NCBI RefSeq assembly: GCF_008801575.1
Contig: NZ_VZPL01000047.1
Coordinates: 1 to 34,397, forward strand
Length of the DNA: 34,397 nucleotides
Reading direction: 5' to 3'
DNA from: Xanthomonas cissicola
GTDB lineage: Bacteria > Pseudomonadota > Gammaproteobacteria > Xanthomonadales > Xanthomonadaceae
The notes beneath the pieces were generated by a model. The model did not search any database. It was not told where the DNA came from and saw nothing but the letters and a program-made list of their open reading frames with translations. Each line of letters begins with the position of its first letter. Position 1 is the first letter of the stretch. Positions 24,003 to 32,388 of the stretch are shown here, piece by piece. Made by a program: the position numbers and the translations under genes.

Positions 24003-25292
24003 ATGGCGATGTCTGCACTCTCTCCTCTGCTGGGCCACCTCCAGCAACAGCAGTTGACGCTGCTGGAACGCTACGCGCAGACCCGCGCGCTGAGCGACCG
24101 TCTCGCCGCACCCTTGAGCGCCGAAGACGCGATGGTGCAGAGCATGCCGGATGCGAGCCCGAGCAAATGGCATCTGGCGCACACCACCTGGTTCTTCGAA
24201 CGCTTCGTGCTGCAGGCCGATCCGGCGTACCGCGTGTTCGACCCGGCCTGGGATTTCCTGTTCAACAGCTACTACCAGAGCGTGGGGCCGATGCATGCGC
24301 GGGCGCGCCGCGGCGTGCTGTCGCGCCCTTCGTTGCAGCAGGTGCGCGACTACCGTGCTGCGGTCGATATGCAGATGCAGCAGCGCTTGCGCGACGGCCT
24401 GCTCGATGCGCAGGCCTGCACCATCGTGCAGCTCGGTATCCAGCACGAGCAGCAACACCAGGAGTTGCTGCTGACCGATATCAAGCATGCGCTGTGGAGC
24501 AACCCGTTGCAGCCGGCCTACCGCGACCTGCCCACGCCGCCTGCGGCCGTCGCCAGCCCGCTGCGCTGGCATGCGCGCGACGAGCAGATCGTCCAGATCG
24601 GCGCCGCCGCGTGGCCACGGGCCGACAGCTTCGCCTACGACAACGAATCGCCACGCCATCGCGTGCTGGTCGGTGCGCATGCGCTGGGCAGCCGTGTGGT
24701 CACCAACGCCGAGTTCCAGCAATTCATCGATGATGGCGGCTACCGCAGTGCTGGTGCCTGGCTCAGCGATGGCTGGGCGATGGTGCAGGCGCAAGGTTGG
24801 CAACATCCCTTGTACTGGGATGCCGATGGCCGCGAGTTCACGCTGCACGGTTGGCGCACGCGCGATCCGCATGCGCCGGTCTGCCACCTGAGCCTGTTCG
24901 AAGCCGATGCGTTCGCACGCTGGGCCGGTGCGCGCCTTCCCACCGAAGCCGAGTGGGAGCAGGCTGCGACCGGCGTGCCGGTACAGGGCAATTTCGTCGA
25001 CACCGATGCGTTGCATCCGCGGGGCGCCGAAGCAGTGGACACCGGCATGCAGCAGCTGTTCGGCGATGTCTGGGAGTGGACCGGCAGCGCGTACCTGCCG
25101 TATCCAGGCTTTATCCCGTGGCCGGGATCGCTGGGCGAATACAACGGCAAATTCATGAATGCGCAATGGGTCTTGCGTGGTGGCAGTTGCGCCAGCCCAG
25201 CCAGCCATCTGCGTGCCAGTTACCGCAACTTCTTCCCCTCCGATGCGCGTTGGCAATTTGCCGGCGTGCGCCTTGCCAAGGATCTGCCTTGA
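24003..25292 (+). CDS. egtB: Ergothioneine biosynthesis sulfoxide synthase EgtB
   Basis: A 429-residue non-heme iron enzyme that joins hercynine and a thiol donor with O2 to form the sulfoxide intermediate of ergothioneine. The N-terminal DinB-like helical domain supplies the iron ligands: H60 in KWHLAHTTWF, and H148 and H152 in IQHEQQHQE. The C-terminal half is a formylglycine-generating-enzyme-like fold (LPTEAEWEQAA, FGDVWEWTGSAY, VLRGGSCASP). The Tyr pair Y90-Y91 in FNSYYQSVG lies where Chloracidobacterium EgtB, a cysteine-using form, has its active-site tyrosines, so cysteine is the likely donor. An ATG at 24009 is an alternative start; neither has a clear ribosome site. Its stop overlaps the start of egtD. 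Confidence 0.94.
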   Translation: MAMSALSPLLGHLQQQQLTLLERYAQTRALSDRLAAPLSAEDAMVQSMPDASPSKWHLAHTTWFFERFVLQADPAYRVFDPAWDFLFNSYYQSVGPMHARARRGVLSRPSLQQVRDYRAAVDMQMQQRLRDGLLDAQACTIVQLGIQHEQQHQELLLTDIKHALWSNPLQPAYRDLPTPPAAVASPLRWHARDEQIVQIGAAAWPRADSFAYDNESPRHRVLVGAHALGSRVVTNAEFQQFIDDGGYRSAGAWLSDGWAMVQAQGWQHPLYWDADGREFTLHGWRTRDPHAPVCHLSLFEADAFARWAGARLPTEAEWEQAATGVPVQGNFVDTDALHPRGAEAVDTGMQQLFGDVWEWTGSAYLPYPGFIPWPGSLGEYNGKFMNAQWVLRGGSCASPASHLRASYRNFFPSDARWQFAGVRLAKDLP

Positions 25293-26275
25293 ACGTCGCC
25301 GCCCATGCCATGCAACGCGCGCACGCCGCGCTGACCGACCTGCGCCCGCAGCCGGACGACATCACCGCCGATGCACTGGCGGGGTTGTCGCAAACGCCCA
25401 AGACGCTGCCGTCGAAATATTTCTACGATGCGCGCGGCTCGCAACTGTTCGAAGCCATTACGCAGCAGCCGGAGTATTACCTCACCCGTACCGAACTGAG
25501 TTTGCTGGAAGCCAGCATGGGCTCGATCGCACAGGCGATCGGCGCTGGCGTACACGTGGTCGAATACGGCAGCGGCAGCGGCCGCAAGACCGAATTGCTG
25601 CTGCAGGGCCTGCGCGATGTGGTGGCCTACACGCCGCTGGAAATCTCGCGTACTGCGCTGCTGGAAAGCACTGCGCGGCTGGCCCAGCAATTTCCGCAGA
25701 TCCAGATGTTGCCGGTGTGCACCGACTTCACCAAACCGCTGCGCTTGCCCGATGCGCAGCGCCCGGCGCGGCGGCACGTGGTGTTCTTCCCCGGCTCGAC
25801 GCTCGGCAATTTCACCGATGCTGCCGCGATCGAACTGCTGGATGCGATGCGCCAGACCATGGGCAGCGACGGTTGCGCCCTGATCGGTATCGATCTGGAC
25901 AAGGACGCCGGGCTGATCGAAGCGGCCTACAACGACGCAGCCGGCGTCACCGCCGAGTTCACCCTGAACCTGTTGGCGCGGCTCAATCGCGAGATCGGGA
26001 GCGATTTCGATCTGGACGGCTTTCGTCACCACGCGGTGTACGTCCGTGAGCGCGGCCGCATCGAAACCTTCCTGATCAGCCAGCGCGCGCAGCGCGTGCG
26101 GGTCGGCGGCAAGGACGTCGCGTTTGCCGAAGGCGAAGCGATGCAGGTCGAATACAGCTGCAAGTACACCGACGCGCGCTTTGCCGAACTGGCTGCCGCA
26201 GCCGGGCTCAAGGTCACCCACGGCTGGAACGATGCCAAGGATTGGTTCGGCCTGCGCCTGCTGCGCCCACTGTGA
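25289..26275 (+). CDS. egtD: L-histidine N-alpha-methyltransferase EgtD
   Basis: A 328-residue SAM-dependent enzyme that trimethylates histidine to hercynine, the first committed step of ergothioneine synthesis. The SAM loop is EYGSGSGRKT (92-101), and the DUF2260 family marks YFYDARGSQLFE, QPEYYLTRTE and FPGSTLGNF are present. Substrate-binding residues of the mycobacterial enzyme map well: Y64 (Y56), G169 (G161), N174 (N166), Y214 (Y206), E288 and S290 (E282, S284). The TTG at 25289 is chosen because AAGGA lies six bases upstream and it overlaps the egtB stop (TTGA), showing translational coupling. An ATG at 25310 is the alternative, giving 321 residues like the mycobacterial protein. Confidence 0.95.
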   Translation: MNVAAHAMQRAHAALTDLRPQPDDITADALAGLSQTPKTLPSKYFYDARGSQLFEAITQQPEYYLTRTELSLLEASMGSIAQAIGAGVHVVEYGSGSGRKTELLLQGLRDVVAYTPLEISRTALLESTARLAQQFPQIQMLPVCTDFTKPLRLPDAQRPARRHVVFFPGSTLGNFTDAAAIELLDAMRQTMGSDGCALIGIDLDKDAGLIEAAYNDAAGVTAEFTLNLLARLNREIGSDFDLDGFRHHAVYVRERGRIETFLISQRAQRVRVGGKDVAFAEGEAMQVEYSCKYTDARFAELAAAAGLKVTHGWNDAKDWFGLRLLRPL

Positions 26276-26290
26276 TCGCGCGGGGCAGGC

Positions 26291-26560
26291 GTGCAATCGC
26301 CCGATGATGCGCAGGTTGCCGCGTCGATCCGGCGCTTGCTTGCGCAACGTCGGCCCGAGCAATCGATCTGTCCCTCGGAAGTGGCGCGCGCGTTGAGCGA
26401 TGACGCAGCGGTGTGGCGAAACCTGATGCCCCAGGTGCGTGCGGTGGCCGCAGCTGCCGCCTGCGCTGGCGTCGTTCGTGTCACCCAGCAAGGCAGAACG
26501 GTGCAACTGCCCGATGTTCGCGGACCGATTCGCCTGATGCGCGGGCCGCATTTCGACTGA
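26291..26560 (+). CDS. DUF3253 small protein, third gene of the egt operon
   Basis: An 89-residue protein of the DUF3253 family, recognised by ICPSEVARALSDDAAVWRNL, the segment QVRAVAAAAACAGVVRVTQQG and the ending GPIRLMRGPHF. It looks like a small winged-helix fold and may bind nucleic acid, but no function is established. The start is GTG 26291 after a GGGG-rich weak ribosome site, 15 bp behind egtD on the same strand, so it is probably co-transcribed with egtB-egtD. It converges with the hipA fragment with only 24 bp between them. Confidence 0.8.
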   Translation: MQSPDDAQVAASIRRLLAQRRPEQSICPSEVARALSDDAAVWRNLMPQVRAVAAAAACAGVVRVTQQGRTVQLPDVRGPIRLMRGPHFD

Positions 26561-26584
26561 CGACCCATCGATTGGATGCGCCAG

Positions 26585-27163
26585 CTACCATGTGTAACGG
26601 GATTCGCCGCTCGGTGGTTTGAGGATATGCGTGGTCGGGATGCGTCCGGCCGGGATGGCCCACTGCAGGCCGTCGTGCAGCAATGCGATCTTGGCCTGCG
26701 CGCCGGCCAGGCTGAACTGCCCCACGTCATCGACTTGGCGCGCCGCACCGATGTCCTGACGCAGCCTGCGCAAGCGTGCTTCCAGTTCGCCATCGGTGAG
26801 CGGTTCGATGCCATCGCTGGCGCCGGACAGCACATCTTCGAGCCTCGCTTCGGTGACGAACTGCACCGCACCAGCGCAATCCTCGCCCACATGCGACAAC
26901 AGGGCGAGCGGATTGCGCGGCGAGACCTGGAACCTGGAGGCCCAGCGTTGCAAGGTGGCTTCGTTGTCTGGCAGCAGGCCCCACAGCACTGCACTGACCG
27001 CCTCGGTCGGGTGATGTTCCCTGCTGAGGGGAAGGTTCAAAGACAGCGGTATCGCACTCTTTGAATGCTGCCAGTCCGGCGCGTAGGTGAATCGTGGATG
27101 CCCGTGCGGGTCGGACGCGAGGTGCCCGATCGTTTGGTTTTCGATCAGCGCGACCAGTCTCAC
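26585..27163 (-). pseudogene. hipA-type toxin kinase gene, truncated before the catalytic core
   Basis: A 192-codon frame that starts at GTG 27163, overlapping the stop of the upstream hipB-like gene by 4 bases. Residues 1 to about 105 are the HipA N-terminal domain (SLNLPLSREHHP, then VLWGLLPDNE and NPLALLSHVGEDCAGAVQF). Residues 150-185 begin the kinase domain with SLAGAQAKIALL and PTTHILKPPSGE, matching the start of the HipA fold including the autophosphorylated serine region. It then ends RYTW-stop. A full HipA has about 430 residues; the catalytic and metal-binding aspartates are absent, and no remnant follows, since DUF3253 occupies the next bases. The toxin kinase must therefore be inactive. 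The remaining fragment could still contact HipB. Confidence 0.85.
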
Positions 27164-27741
27164 GGAACGCCCTTCTTTTTGGAAGATGGCGAGATGACCT
27201 TGGATATTTTCTCTGCCTCGCTGATCTTCAAACTATCAGCTACTGTCTCGCCAATCTTCAAGCGATTCGTTGCTGAGAACTGCTTATGCAAGTGTTCATT
27301 GGCTGGATTCTTTTTAACGCTTGCACCGATAATCGGGGGAGATTTATCTAAGCCAGTGTTTTTCAGCGCATCGAACGGCGAGAATTGATTCTTGAAGATG
27401 TTGTTGTTGAACGCATTGAAAACGGTCGTTCCCAATGGTGGATTGGCCCGGTTATGTTCAATGATCGCGTCGAGATTGATCGGCGTTACGGTGTCGCGAT
27501 CAGGCACGCGCACCTCCGAAACCTGGGCAACGCCTGGGCCCAACATCAACTCCAGCCCCAGCGCCTGCAGCGCCCGCAGGATCAATTGCAACTCCGCGCG
27601 CGGCTTGCCTTTCTCGATATCGACGATCCATTGTCGGCTCACGCCGATTTCGTGGGCCAGGCGAGCCTGATCCCAGCCCAGGCGCTTGCGCCTGGCACGG
27701 ATGATATTACCGATATCGGAAGGCGTGCGGACAGTATCCAT
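27160..27741 (-). CDS. HipB-like XRE-family antitoxin/regulator with long AT-rich tail
   Basis: A 193-residue protein. Residues about 8-65 are a Cro/C1-type helix-turn-helix (IGNIIRARRKRLGWDQARLA, then VSRQWIVDIEKGKPRAEL), followed by the HipB-like LGLELMLGP strand. Typical HipB proteins have only about 90-110 residues. Here a further 90 residues rich in Asn, Lys and Ser follow (for instance FNNNIFKNQF and SLKISEAEKISKVI), encoded by clearly AT-richer DNA (27165-27440) than the surroundings. This suggests the module was acquired. It is translationally coupled to the hipA fragment. It should bind its own promoter, where TACATCAAC repeats are found. Confidence 0.85.
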   Translation of the reverse strand: MDTVRTPSDIGNIIRARRKRLGWDQARLAHEIGVSRQWIVDIEKGKPRAELQLILRALQALGLELMLGPGVAQVSEVRVPDRDTVTPINLDAIIEHNRANPPLGTTVFNAFNNNIFKNQFSPFDALKNTGLDKSPPIIGASVKKNPANEHLHKQFSATNRLKIGETVADSLKISEAEKISKVISPSSKKKGVP

Positions 27742-27754
27742 GAGCGCAATCGCT

Positions 27755-27835
27755 TACATCAACTTGCATTTTCCACGCAAGGGCCCGGCCATCCCCACAC
27801 GTCATGTCGTCGAGCGACTACATCAACAAAATGTA
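27755..27835. promoter_or_regulatory. Candidate HipB operators
   Basis: The 108-bp gap upstream of the hipB-like gene has the direct repeat TACATCAAC at 27755-27763 and 27819-27827. The second copy is part of the inverted repeat TACATCAACAAAATGTA (27819-27835, arms TACAT/ATGTA). Paired sites fit autorepression by a dimeric XRE antitoxin. The spacing of 64 bases is about six helical turns. Confidence 0.45.
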
Positions 27836-27849
27836 ATCGTTCGGCGACG

Positions 27850-30800
27850 TCAAGCCGCCTGCACCACATGCAACGCCTTGGGATTGCGCCACTGTGCCAG
27901 CAGCGCGGCTTCGCGCGCCTTGGCTTCCTGCAGATGCGCATGCTTGACGTGGCCATAGCCACGAATGTGCTCCGGAATGCTGGCGATCTGCGCGGCCAAA
28001 CCCACGTTATCGGCGTCCAGCCGTTCCAGCAGCATGTGCACGGTTGCGCTGTAATCGGCAATCAGCTGACGCTCGCCACGCCGTTCTTCGCTGTAGCCGA
28101 AGACGTCGAGCTTGCTGCCACGCAGGAACTTCAACCGCGCCAGCAGCTTGAAGGCGGTGAACATCCACGGCCCGTACTCGCGTTTGATCAGGTTGCCGTG
28201 CGCGTCTTTCTTTGCCAGCAACGGCGGCGCCAGATGGAAGCGCAGCGTGTAGTCGCCCTCGAACTGTTGCTGCAACCGGCGCTGGAAATCGCCACGCGTA
28301 TACAGCCGCGCCACCTCGTATTCGTCCTTGTAGGCCATCAGCTTGAAGGCGTAGCGGGCCACCGCCTCGGTCAACGCGTTGCTGCCGGGCGCGCGCTGCA
28401 GCTCGTGTGTGCGTACGCGCTCGACCAGGCTGCGATAACGTTGCGCGTAGGCGGCATCCTGGTAATCGGTCAAGAACGCGACGCGACGTGCGATGGCCTC
28501 GTCCAGCGAGTGCGCCAACTGCTCGTCGTCCAGCGGCGCGGCCGGCGCAGCGACCTCGCCATGCAGCGTGCTGCCATCGGTCTGCGCCAGCGCACGCGGC
28601 GCGCTCTGGCCGCTGAGATCGTGCTCTTCCCAGCTGCCTGGTCCGCGTGCGTGCGGTGTATCGCCATGCAGATGTGCAGGCGCGTCGGCACCGGCCAGAC
28701 CCGCAGCGCGTTGCACCGCCGGCAGATCGATCGCCGCCAGGCGCCCCCAGGCGAACGCCTGCTGATTCATCGCAACGGCTGCACCATTGAGTTCGATCGC
28801 GCGCATCAGCGCCGCATGCGACAACGGCACCAACCCGTGCTGCCATGCGTAGCCGAGCACGAACAGATTGCTGGCGATGGCGTCGCCCAGTAACGCCGTT
28901 GCCAGCTGCGTGGCATCCAGCAACAACGGCACCTGGCCCCCGAGCGCGGTGCGTACACCGGCGATGATCTCGGCAGCGGGGAACTGCAGGTCCGGTTGCG
29001 TGGTGAATGTGCCCGGCATTGCTTCGTAGGTGTTGAGCACCACCTGGGTGCGTCCATCGCGTACTTTGGAAAGTGCCCAATAATCGTTGACCACCACCAT
29101 GTCGCAGCCCAGTACCAGGTCTGCTTCGCCTGCCGCGATGCGCACGGCATGGATGTCGGCGGGCTGGCGTGCGATGCGGATATGCGTGGTCACCGCGCCG
29201 CCCTTTTGCGCCAGGCCGGTCTGGTCCAGCACCGTGGCGCCCTTGCCTTCCAGATGCCCGGCCATGCCGAGCAGCGCGCCGATGGTCACCACGCCGGTGC
29301 CGCCGACGCCGGTAATCAGGATATTCCAGGGCCGTTCCAGCGCGGTGCGCCTGGGCGGCTCGGGAAGCGCGTCCAGCAGCGCGCTGGCGTCGCGCCGCTT
29401 GCCCTTGCGCGGCGCACCGCCATGCACGGTGACAAAGCTCGGGCAGAAGCCGGAGACGCAGGAATAATCCTTATTGCAGTTGGACTGGTCGATCTGGCGC
29501 TTGCGCCCGAATTCGGTTTCCTTCGGCAAGACCGACACGCAAAAACTTTTCTCGCCACAATCGCCGCAGCCTTCGCACACCAGCGAATTGATCATCACCC
29601 GCTTGGGCGGATCGATCAGTTTGCCGCGCTTGCGACGGCGACGCTTTTCGGTCGCGCAGGTCTGGTCGAAGATCAGGATCGACACGCCTTTGACGGTACG
29701 CAGATGCTGCTGCACTGCCTCCAGCTCGCCACGATCGTGAAACGCGACCTCAGGCGGAAACAGGTCGCGTCGCCGCGTCCACTTGCCGATGTCGTCGCTG
29801 ACCACCGCAATCTCATGAATGCCTTCGGCGCGCAACTGATGTGCAATGTCGGGCACGGTGAGCGTGCCGTCCACCGGCTGCCCGCCGGTCATCGCCACCG
29901 CATCGTTGTAGAGAATCTTGTAGGTGATGTTGACGCCAGTGGCGACCGACTGCCGGATCGCCAGCGAGCCGCTATGGAAATACGTGCCATCGCCCAGGTT
30001 CTGGAACACATGCGAGGTGTCGGTAAACGGTGCCTGCCCCGACCACGTCACCCCTTCGCCGCCCATGTGGGTGAAGGTGTCGGTGGCGCGGTTCATCCAG
30101 GTCACCATGTAGTGGCAACCGATGCCGCCCAGCGCGCGCGAGCCTTCCGGCACGGCGGTGGAGGTGTTGTGCGGGCAGCCCGAGCAGTAATGCGGCACGC
30201 GCGGGAATTGCGCGCGCGGCAAGGCCATTTCCGCTTCCTTGGCATCCATCCAGCGCAGGCGCTGCTGGATCGAATCGGTATTGATCGTGCTCGATTGCAG
30301 CAGGCGCAGGATGCGCCTGCCGATCACCGCCGCGATGGTGGCCGGTGTCAGTTCGCCGGTGGATGGCAGGATCCACGCGCCTTGCTCATCGTACTTGCCG
30401 ACGATGCTCGGCCGCGCACCGGCACTGGCCGGCCAGTTGTAGAACAGCTCCTTCATCTGGCGCTCGATGAAGGCTTTTTTCTCTTCCACCACCACGATGT
30501 CTTCCAGGCCCTGCGCAAACGCGCTGATGCCCACCGGTTCCAGCGGCCAGGTCATGCCGACCTTGTAGACGCGGATGCCGATCTGCGCGCAGGCCTGCGC
30601 GTCCAGGCCCAGATATTCCAGCGCCTGCAACACATCCAGGTAGCTCTTGCCGGTGGTGACGATGCCCAAGCGTGCGTGCGGTGAATCCAGCACCATCTTG
30701 TCGATGTGGTTTGCGCGCGCAAAGGCTTGCGCGGCGGCAATCGCATAGCGATGCAGGCGCATCTCCTGATCCACCGGCGGGTCCGGCCAGCGGATGCTCA

Positions 30801-31557
30801 AACCGCCCGCCGGCAGCGCGAAATCCTCCGGCAGCACGATCGTGCGGGCGAACGGGTCCACGTTCACCGAGGCGGACGATTCCACCGTTTCGGCAATCGT
30901 CTTGAAGCCGATCCAGCGCCCGGTGTACCGGCTCATCGCCCAGCCCAGCAGGCCCATGTCCAGGATGTCCTGTACTCCGGCCGGGTTGAGAATGGGCATC
31001 ATCGCGCTGACGAATTCGTCTTCCGACCCGTGCGGCAGGGTCGAGCTGCGGCAGGCATGGTCGTCGGCGGCCAGTGCCAGCACGCCGCCAAACGGCGAGG
31101 TGCCGGCAGCATTGCCGTGCTTGAATACGTCGCCGCTGCGGTCCACGCCCGGCCCTTTGCCGTACCACATGCCGTAAACGCCCTGCACTTTCGCGCCGGG
31201 GAACAGGTTGGTCTGCTGGGTGCCCCACACCATGGTGGCGGCAAGGTCCTCGTTCAGGCCCGGAGTGAAGGTGATCTTGGCCGCGTCCAGGTGTTTGCGC
31301 GCCCGCCACAGTTCCAGGTCCAGCCCGCCCAGCGGGCTGCCGCGGTAGCCGCTGATGAAGCCGGCGGTCTCCAGCCCGGCAGCGTCATCGCGCAGGCGCT
31401 GCAGCAGCGGTAGCCGCACCAGCGCCTGCACACCGGACAGGTAGATGCGCCCATCGGTGCGCGTGTACTTGTGGTCCAGCGTGTAGTCCGCATCTACCCG
31501 GCCGAGCTCCGGCGTGTTGGCAGAGTCGGGAGAAGAAAGCGCAGCAGTACTGGTCAT
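27850..31557 (-). CDS. Fused indolepyruvate ferredoxin oxidoreductase family protein
   Basis: A 1235-residue cytoplasmic 2-oxoacid:acceptor oxidoreductase in which the alpha (IorA) and gamma (IorB) parts are one chain, the form found in aerobic proteobacteria. It should decarboxylate aryl-pyruvates (or branched 2-oxoacids) to acyl-CoA with thiamine diphosphate. An N-terminal pyrimidine-type domain carries FISGYRGSPLGGLD. The thiamine region includes HYCSGCPHNTS and GIGCHYM (about 455-485). A cysteine-rich cluster region begins at C661 (CEGCGDCGEKSFC, then NCNKDYSCVSGFCPS). The gamma domain starts near 748 with ITGVGGTGVVTIG. A DUF6537-like C-terminal domain ends it. The frame opens at 31665; MTSTAALSS at 31557 is preferred, with 31593 as alternative. 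No disruption is seen. It is divergent from the next gene. Confidence 0.92.
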   Translation of the reverse strand: MTSTAALSSPDSANTPELGRVDADYTLDHKYTRTDGRIYLSGVQALVRLPLLQRLRDDAAGLETAGFISGYRGSPLGGLDLELWRARKHLDAAKITFTPGLNEDLAATMVWGTQQTNLFPGAKVQGVYGMWYGKGPGVDRSGDVFKHGNAAGTSPFGGVLALAADDHACRSSTLPHGSEDEFVSAMMPILNPAGVQDILDMGLLGWAMSRYTGRWIGFKTIAETVESSASVNVDPFARTIVLPEDFALPAGGLSIRWPDPPVDQEMRLHRYAIAAAQAFARANHIDKMVLDSPHARLGIVTTGKSYLDVLQALEYLGLDAQACAQIGIRVYKVGMTWPLEPVGISAFAQGLEDIVVVEEKKAFIERQMKELFYNWPASAGARPSIVGKYDEQGAWILPSTGELTPATIAAVIGRRILRLLQSSTINTDSIQQRLRWMDAKEAEMALPRAQFPRVPHYCSGCPHNTSTAVPEGSRALGGIGCHYMVTWMNRATDTFTHMGGEGVTWSGQAPFTDTSHVFQNLGDGTYFHSGSLAIRQSVATGVNITYKILYNDAVAMTGGQPVDGTLTVPDIAHQLRAEGIHEIAVVSDDIGKWTRRRDLFPPEVAFHDRGELEAVQQHLRTVKGVSILIFDQTCATEKRRRRKRGKLIDPPKRVMINSLVCEGCGDCGEKSFCVSVLPKETEFGRKRQIDQSNCNKDYSCVSGFCPSFVTVHGGAPRKGKRRDASALLDALPEPPRRTALERPWNILITGVGGTGVVTIGALLGMAGHLEGKGATVLDQTGLAQKGGAVTTHIRIARQPADIHAVRIAAGEADLVLGCDMVVVNDYWALSKVRDGRTQVVLNTYEAMPGTFTTQPDLQFPAAEIIAGVRTALGGQVPLLLDATQLATALLGDAIASNLFVLGYAWQHGLVPLSHAALMRAIELNGAAVAMNQQAFAWGRLAAIDLPAVQRAAGLAGADAPAHLHGDTPHARGPGSWEEHDLSGQSAPRALAQTDGSTLHGEVAAPAAPLDDEQLAHSLDEAIARRVAFLTDYQDAAYAQRYRSLVERVRTHELQRAPGSNALTEAVARYAFKLMAYKDEYEVARLYTRGDFQRRLQQQFEGDYTLRFHLAPPLLAKKDAHGNLIKREYGPWMFTAFKLLARLKFLRGSKLDVFGYSEERRGERQLIADYSATVHMLLERLDADNVGLAAQIASIPEHIRGYGHVKHAHLQEAKAREAALLAQWRNPKALHVVQAA

Positions 31558-31752
31558 GGCGTGCCCGAAAAGGGTGGCTGGGCCCCGGTGCATGTCATCT
31601 GAAACTATCTGATGCACCCGACGGATTCCAAAACGGCGGTGCAAAGTGTAACAGTCAGCTTTCACGCACCTGTCCCTGTGCGGATGCGCAGCCGACGCGC
31701 TGCGGGTAGGATGGGGATGGGAAGGGTTCGTTTGCTGTCAGGGGAAAACACA

Positions 31753-32388
31753 GTGAAAAGGAAATACGCGTGGGCCGCTCTGGCCCTGCTCGGAGGGGTG
31801 TGGTCGTTGGCGCAGGCGCAGAGCTTGCCCAAGCCCAAGGAGTTCTATTTCGACGAAGACCGCAGTACCACCAAGGCGGTGGTGGCCGTACAAGGCCAGG
31901 GCGATGCAGTCGTCGACCGGCTGGCGGCGATGGTGCAACGTGACGCGCGCGCGGCCGATCCACGCGCGCAGTTGGCGGCGCTGGCCTACGCCGGTGGGCG
32001 TACCCAGTTGGGCGATGAGTTGTATCAGGGCGCGCTGGCGCTGGTCTCCAACGGCAGCCAGCAGTACCGGGCCATCACCTGGAACTATGGGTGGGACCTG
32101 CTGCGTGCCGACCAGCCCGACAAGGCACTGCAGCAATGGGCCAATCTGGCCAATGGCCGTCCGGCCACGCCGGAATGGCTGCCAACCACGGCTGCACTGG
32201 CGCTTTGGCGCGCCGGGCGCAAGCAGGAGGCGGTCGAGTGGTATGCGGCAGCCGTGCGCACCTGGCCGGACCGTTGGAGCAGCCCAGCCAACTACGCCAG
32301 CCTGTTGCCGGAATGGCGCGAAGCAGAGCGCGCCAGCCTGGCCGAGGTTTTCGCGGCCTGGCAGGCCAACCCGCCAGCGTTTCCGTAA
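31753..32388 (+). CDS. Exported TPR-like protein
   Basis: A 211-residue protein from GTG 31753, preceded by AGGGG. Residues 1-21 form a signal peptide (VKRKYAWAALALLGGVWSLA, then QAQS). The mature part has helical repeats resembling tetratricopeptide units (QYRAITWNYGWDLLRADQPD, LPTTAALALWRAGRKQEAVE), suggesting a protein-binding scaffold in the periplasm. No catalytic motif is visible and I do not recognise a named family. It is divergent from the indolepyruvate oxidoreductase; the 195-bp gap must hold both promoters. The ATG-initiated frame at 31612 would add 47 residues without signal-like features and is rejected. Confidence 0.75.
   Translation: MKRKYAWAALALLGGVWSLAQAQSLPKPKEFYFDEDRSTTKAVVAVQGQGDAVVDRLAAMVQRDARAADPRAQLAALAYAGGRTQLGDELYQGALALVSNGSQQYRAITWNYGWDLLRADQPDKALQQWANLANGRPATPEWLPTTAALALWRAGRKQEAVEWYAAAVRTWPDRWSSPANYASLLPEWREAERASLAEVFAAWQANPPAFP

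Noticed and set aside
27385..28893. A 502-codon plus-strand open frame across hipB and the oxidoreductase end
   Set aside because: It crosses two real minus-strand genes and has no recognisable domains.
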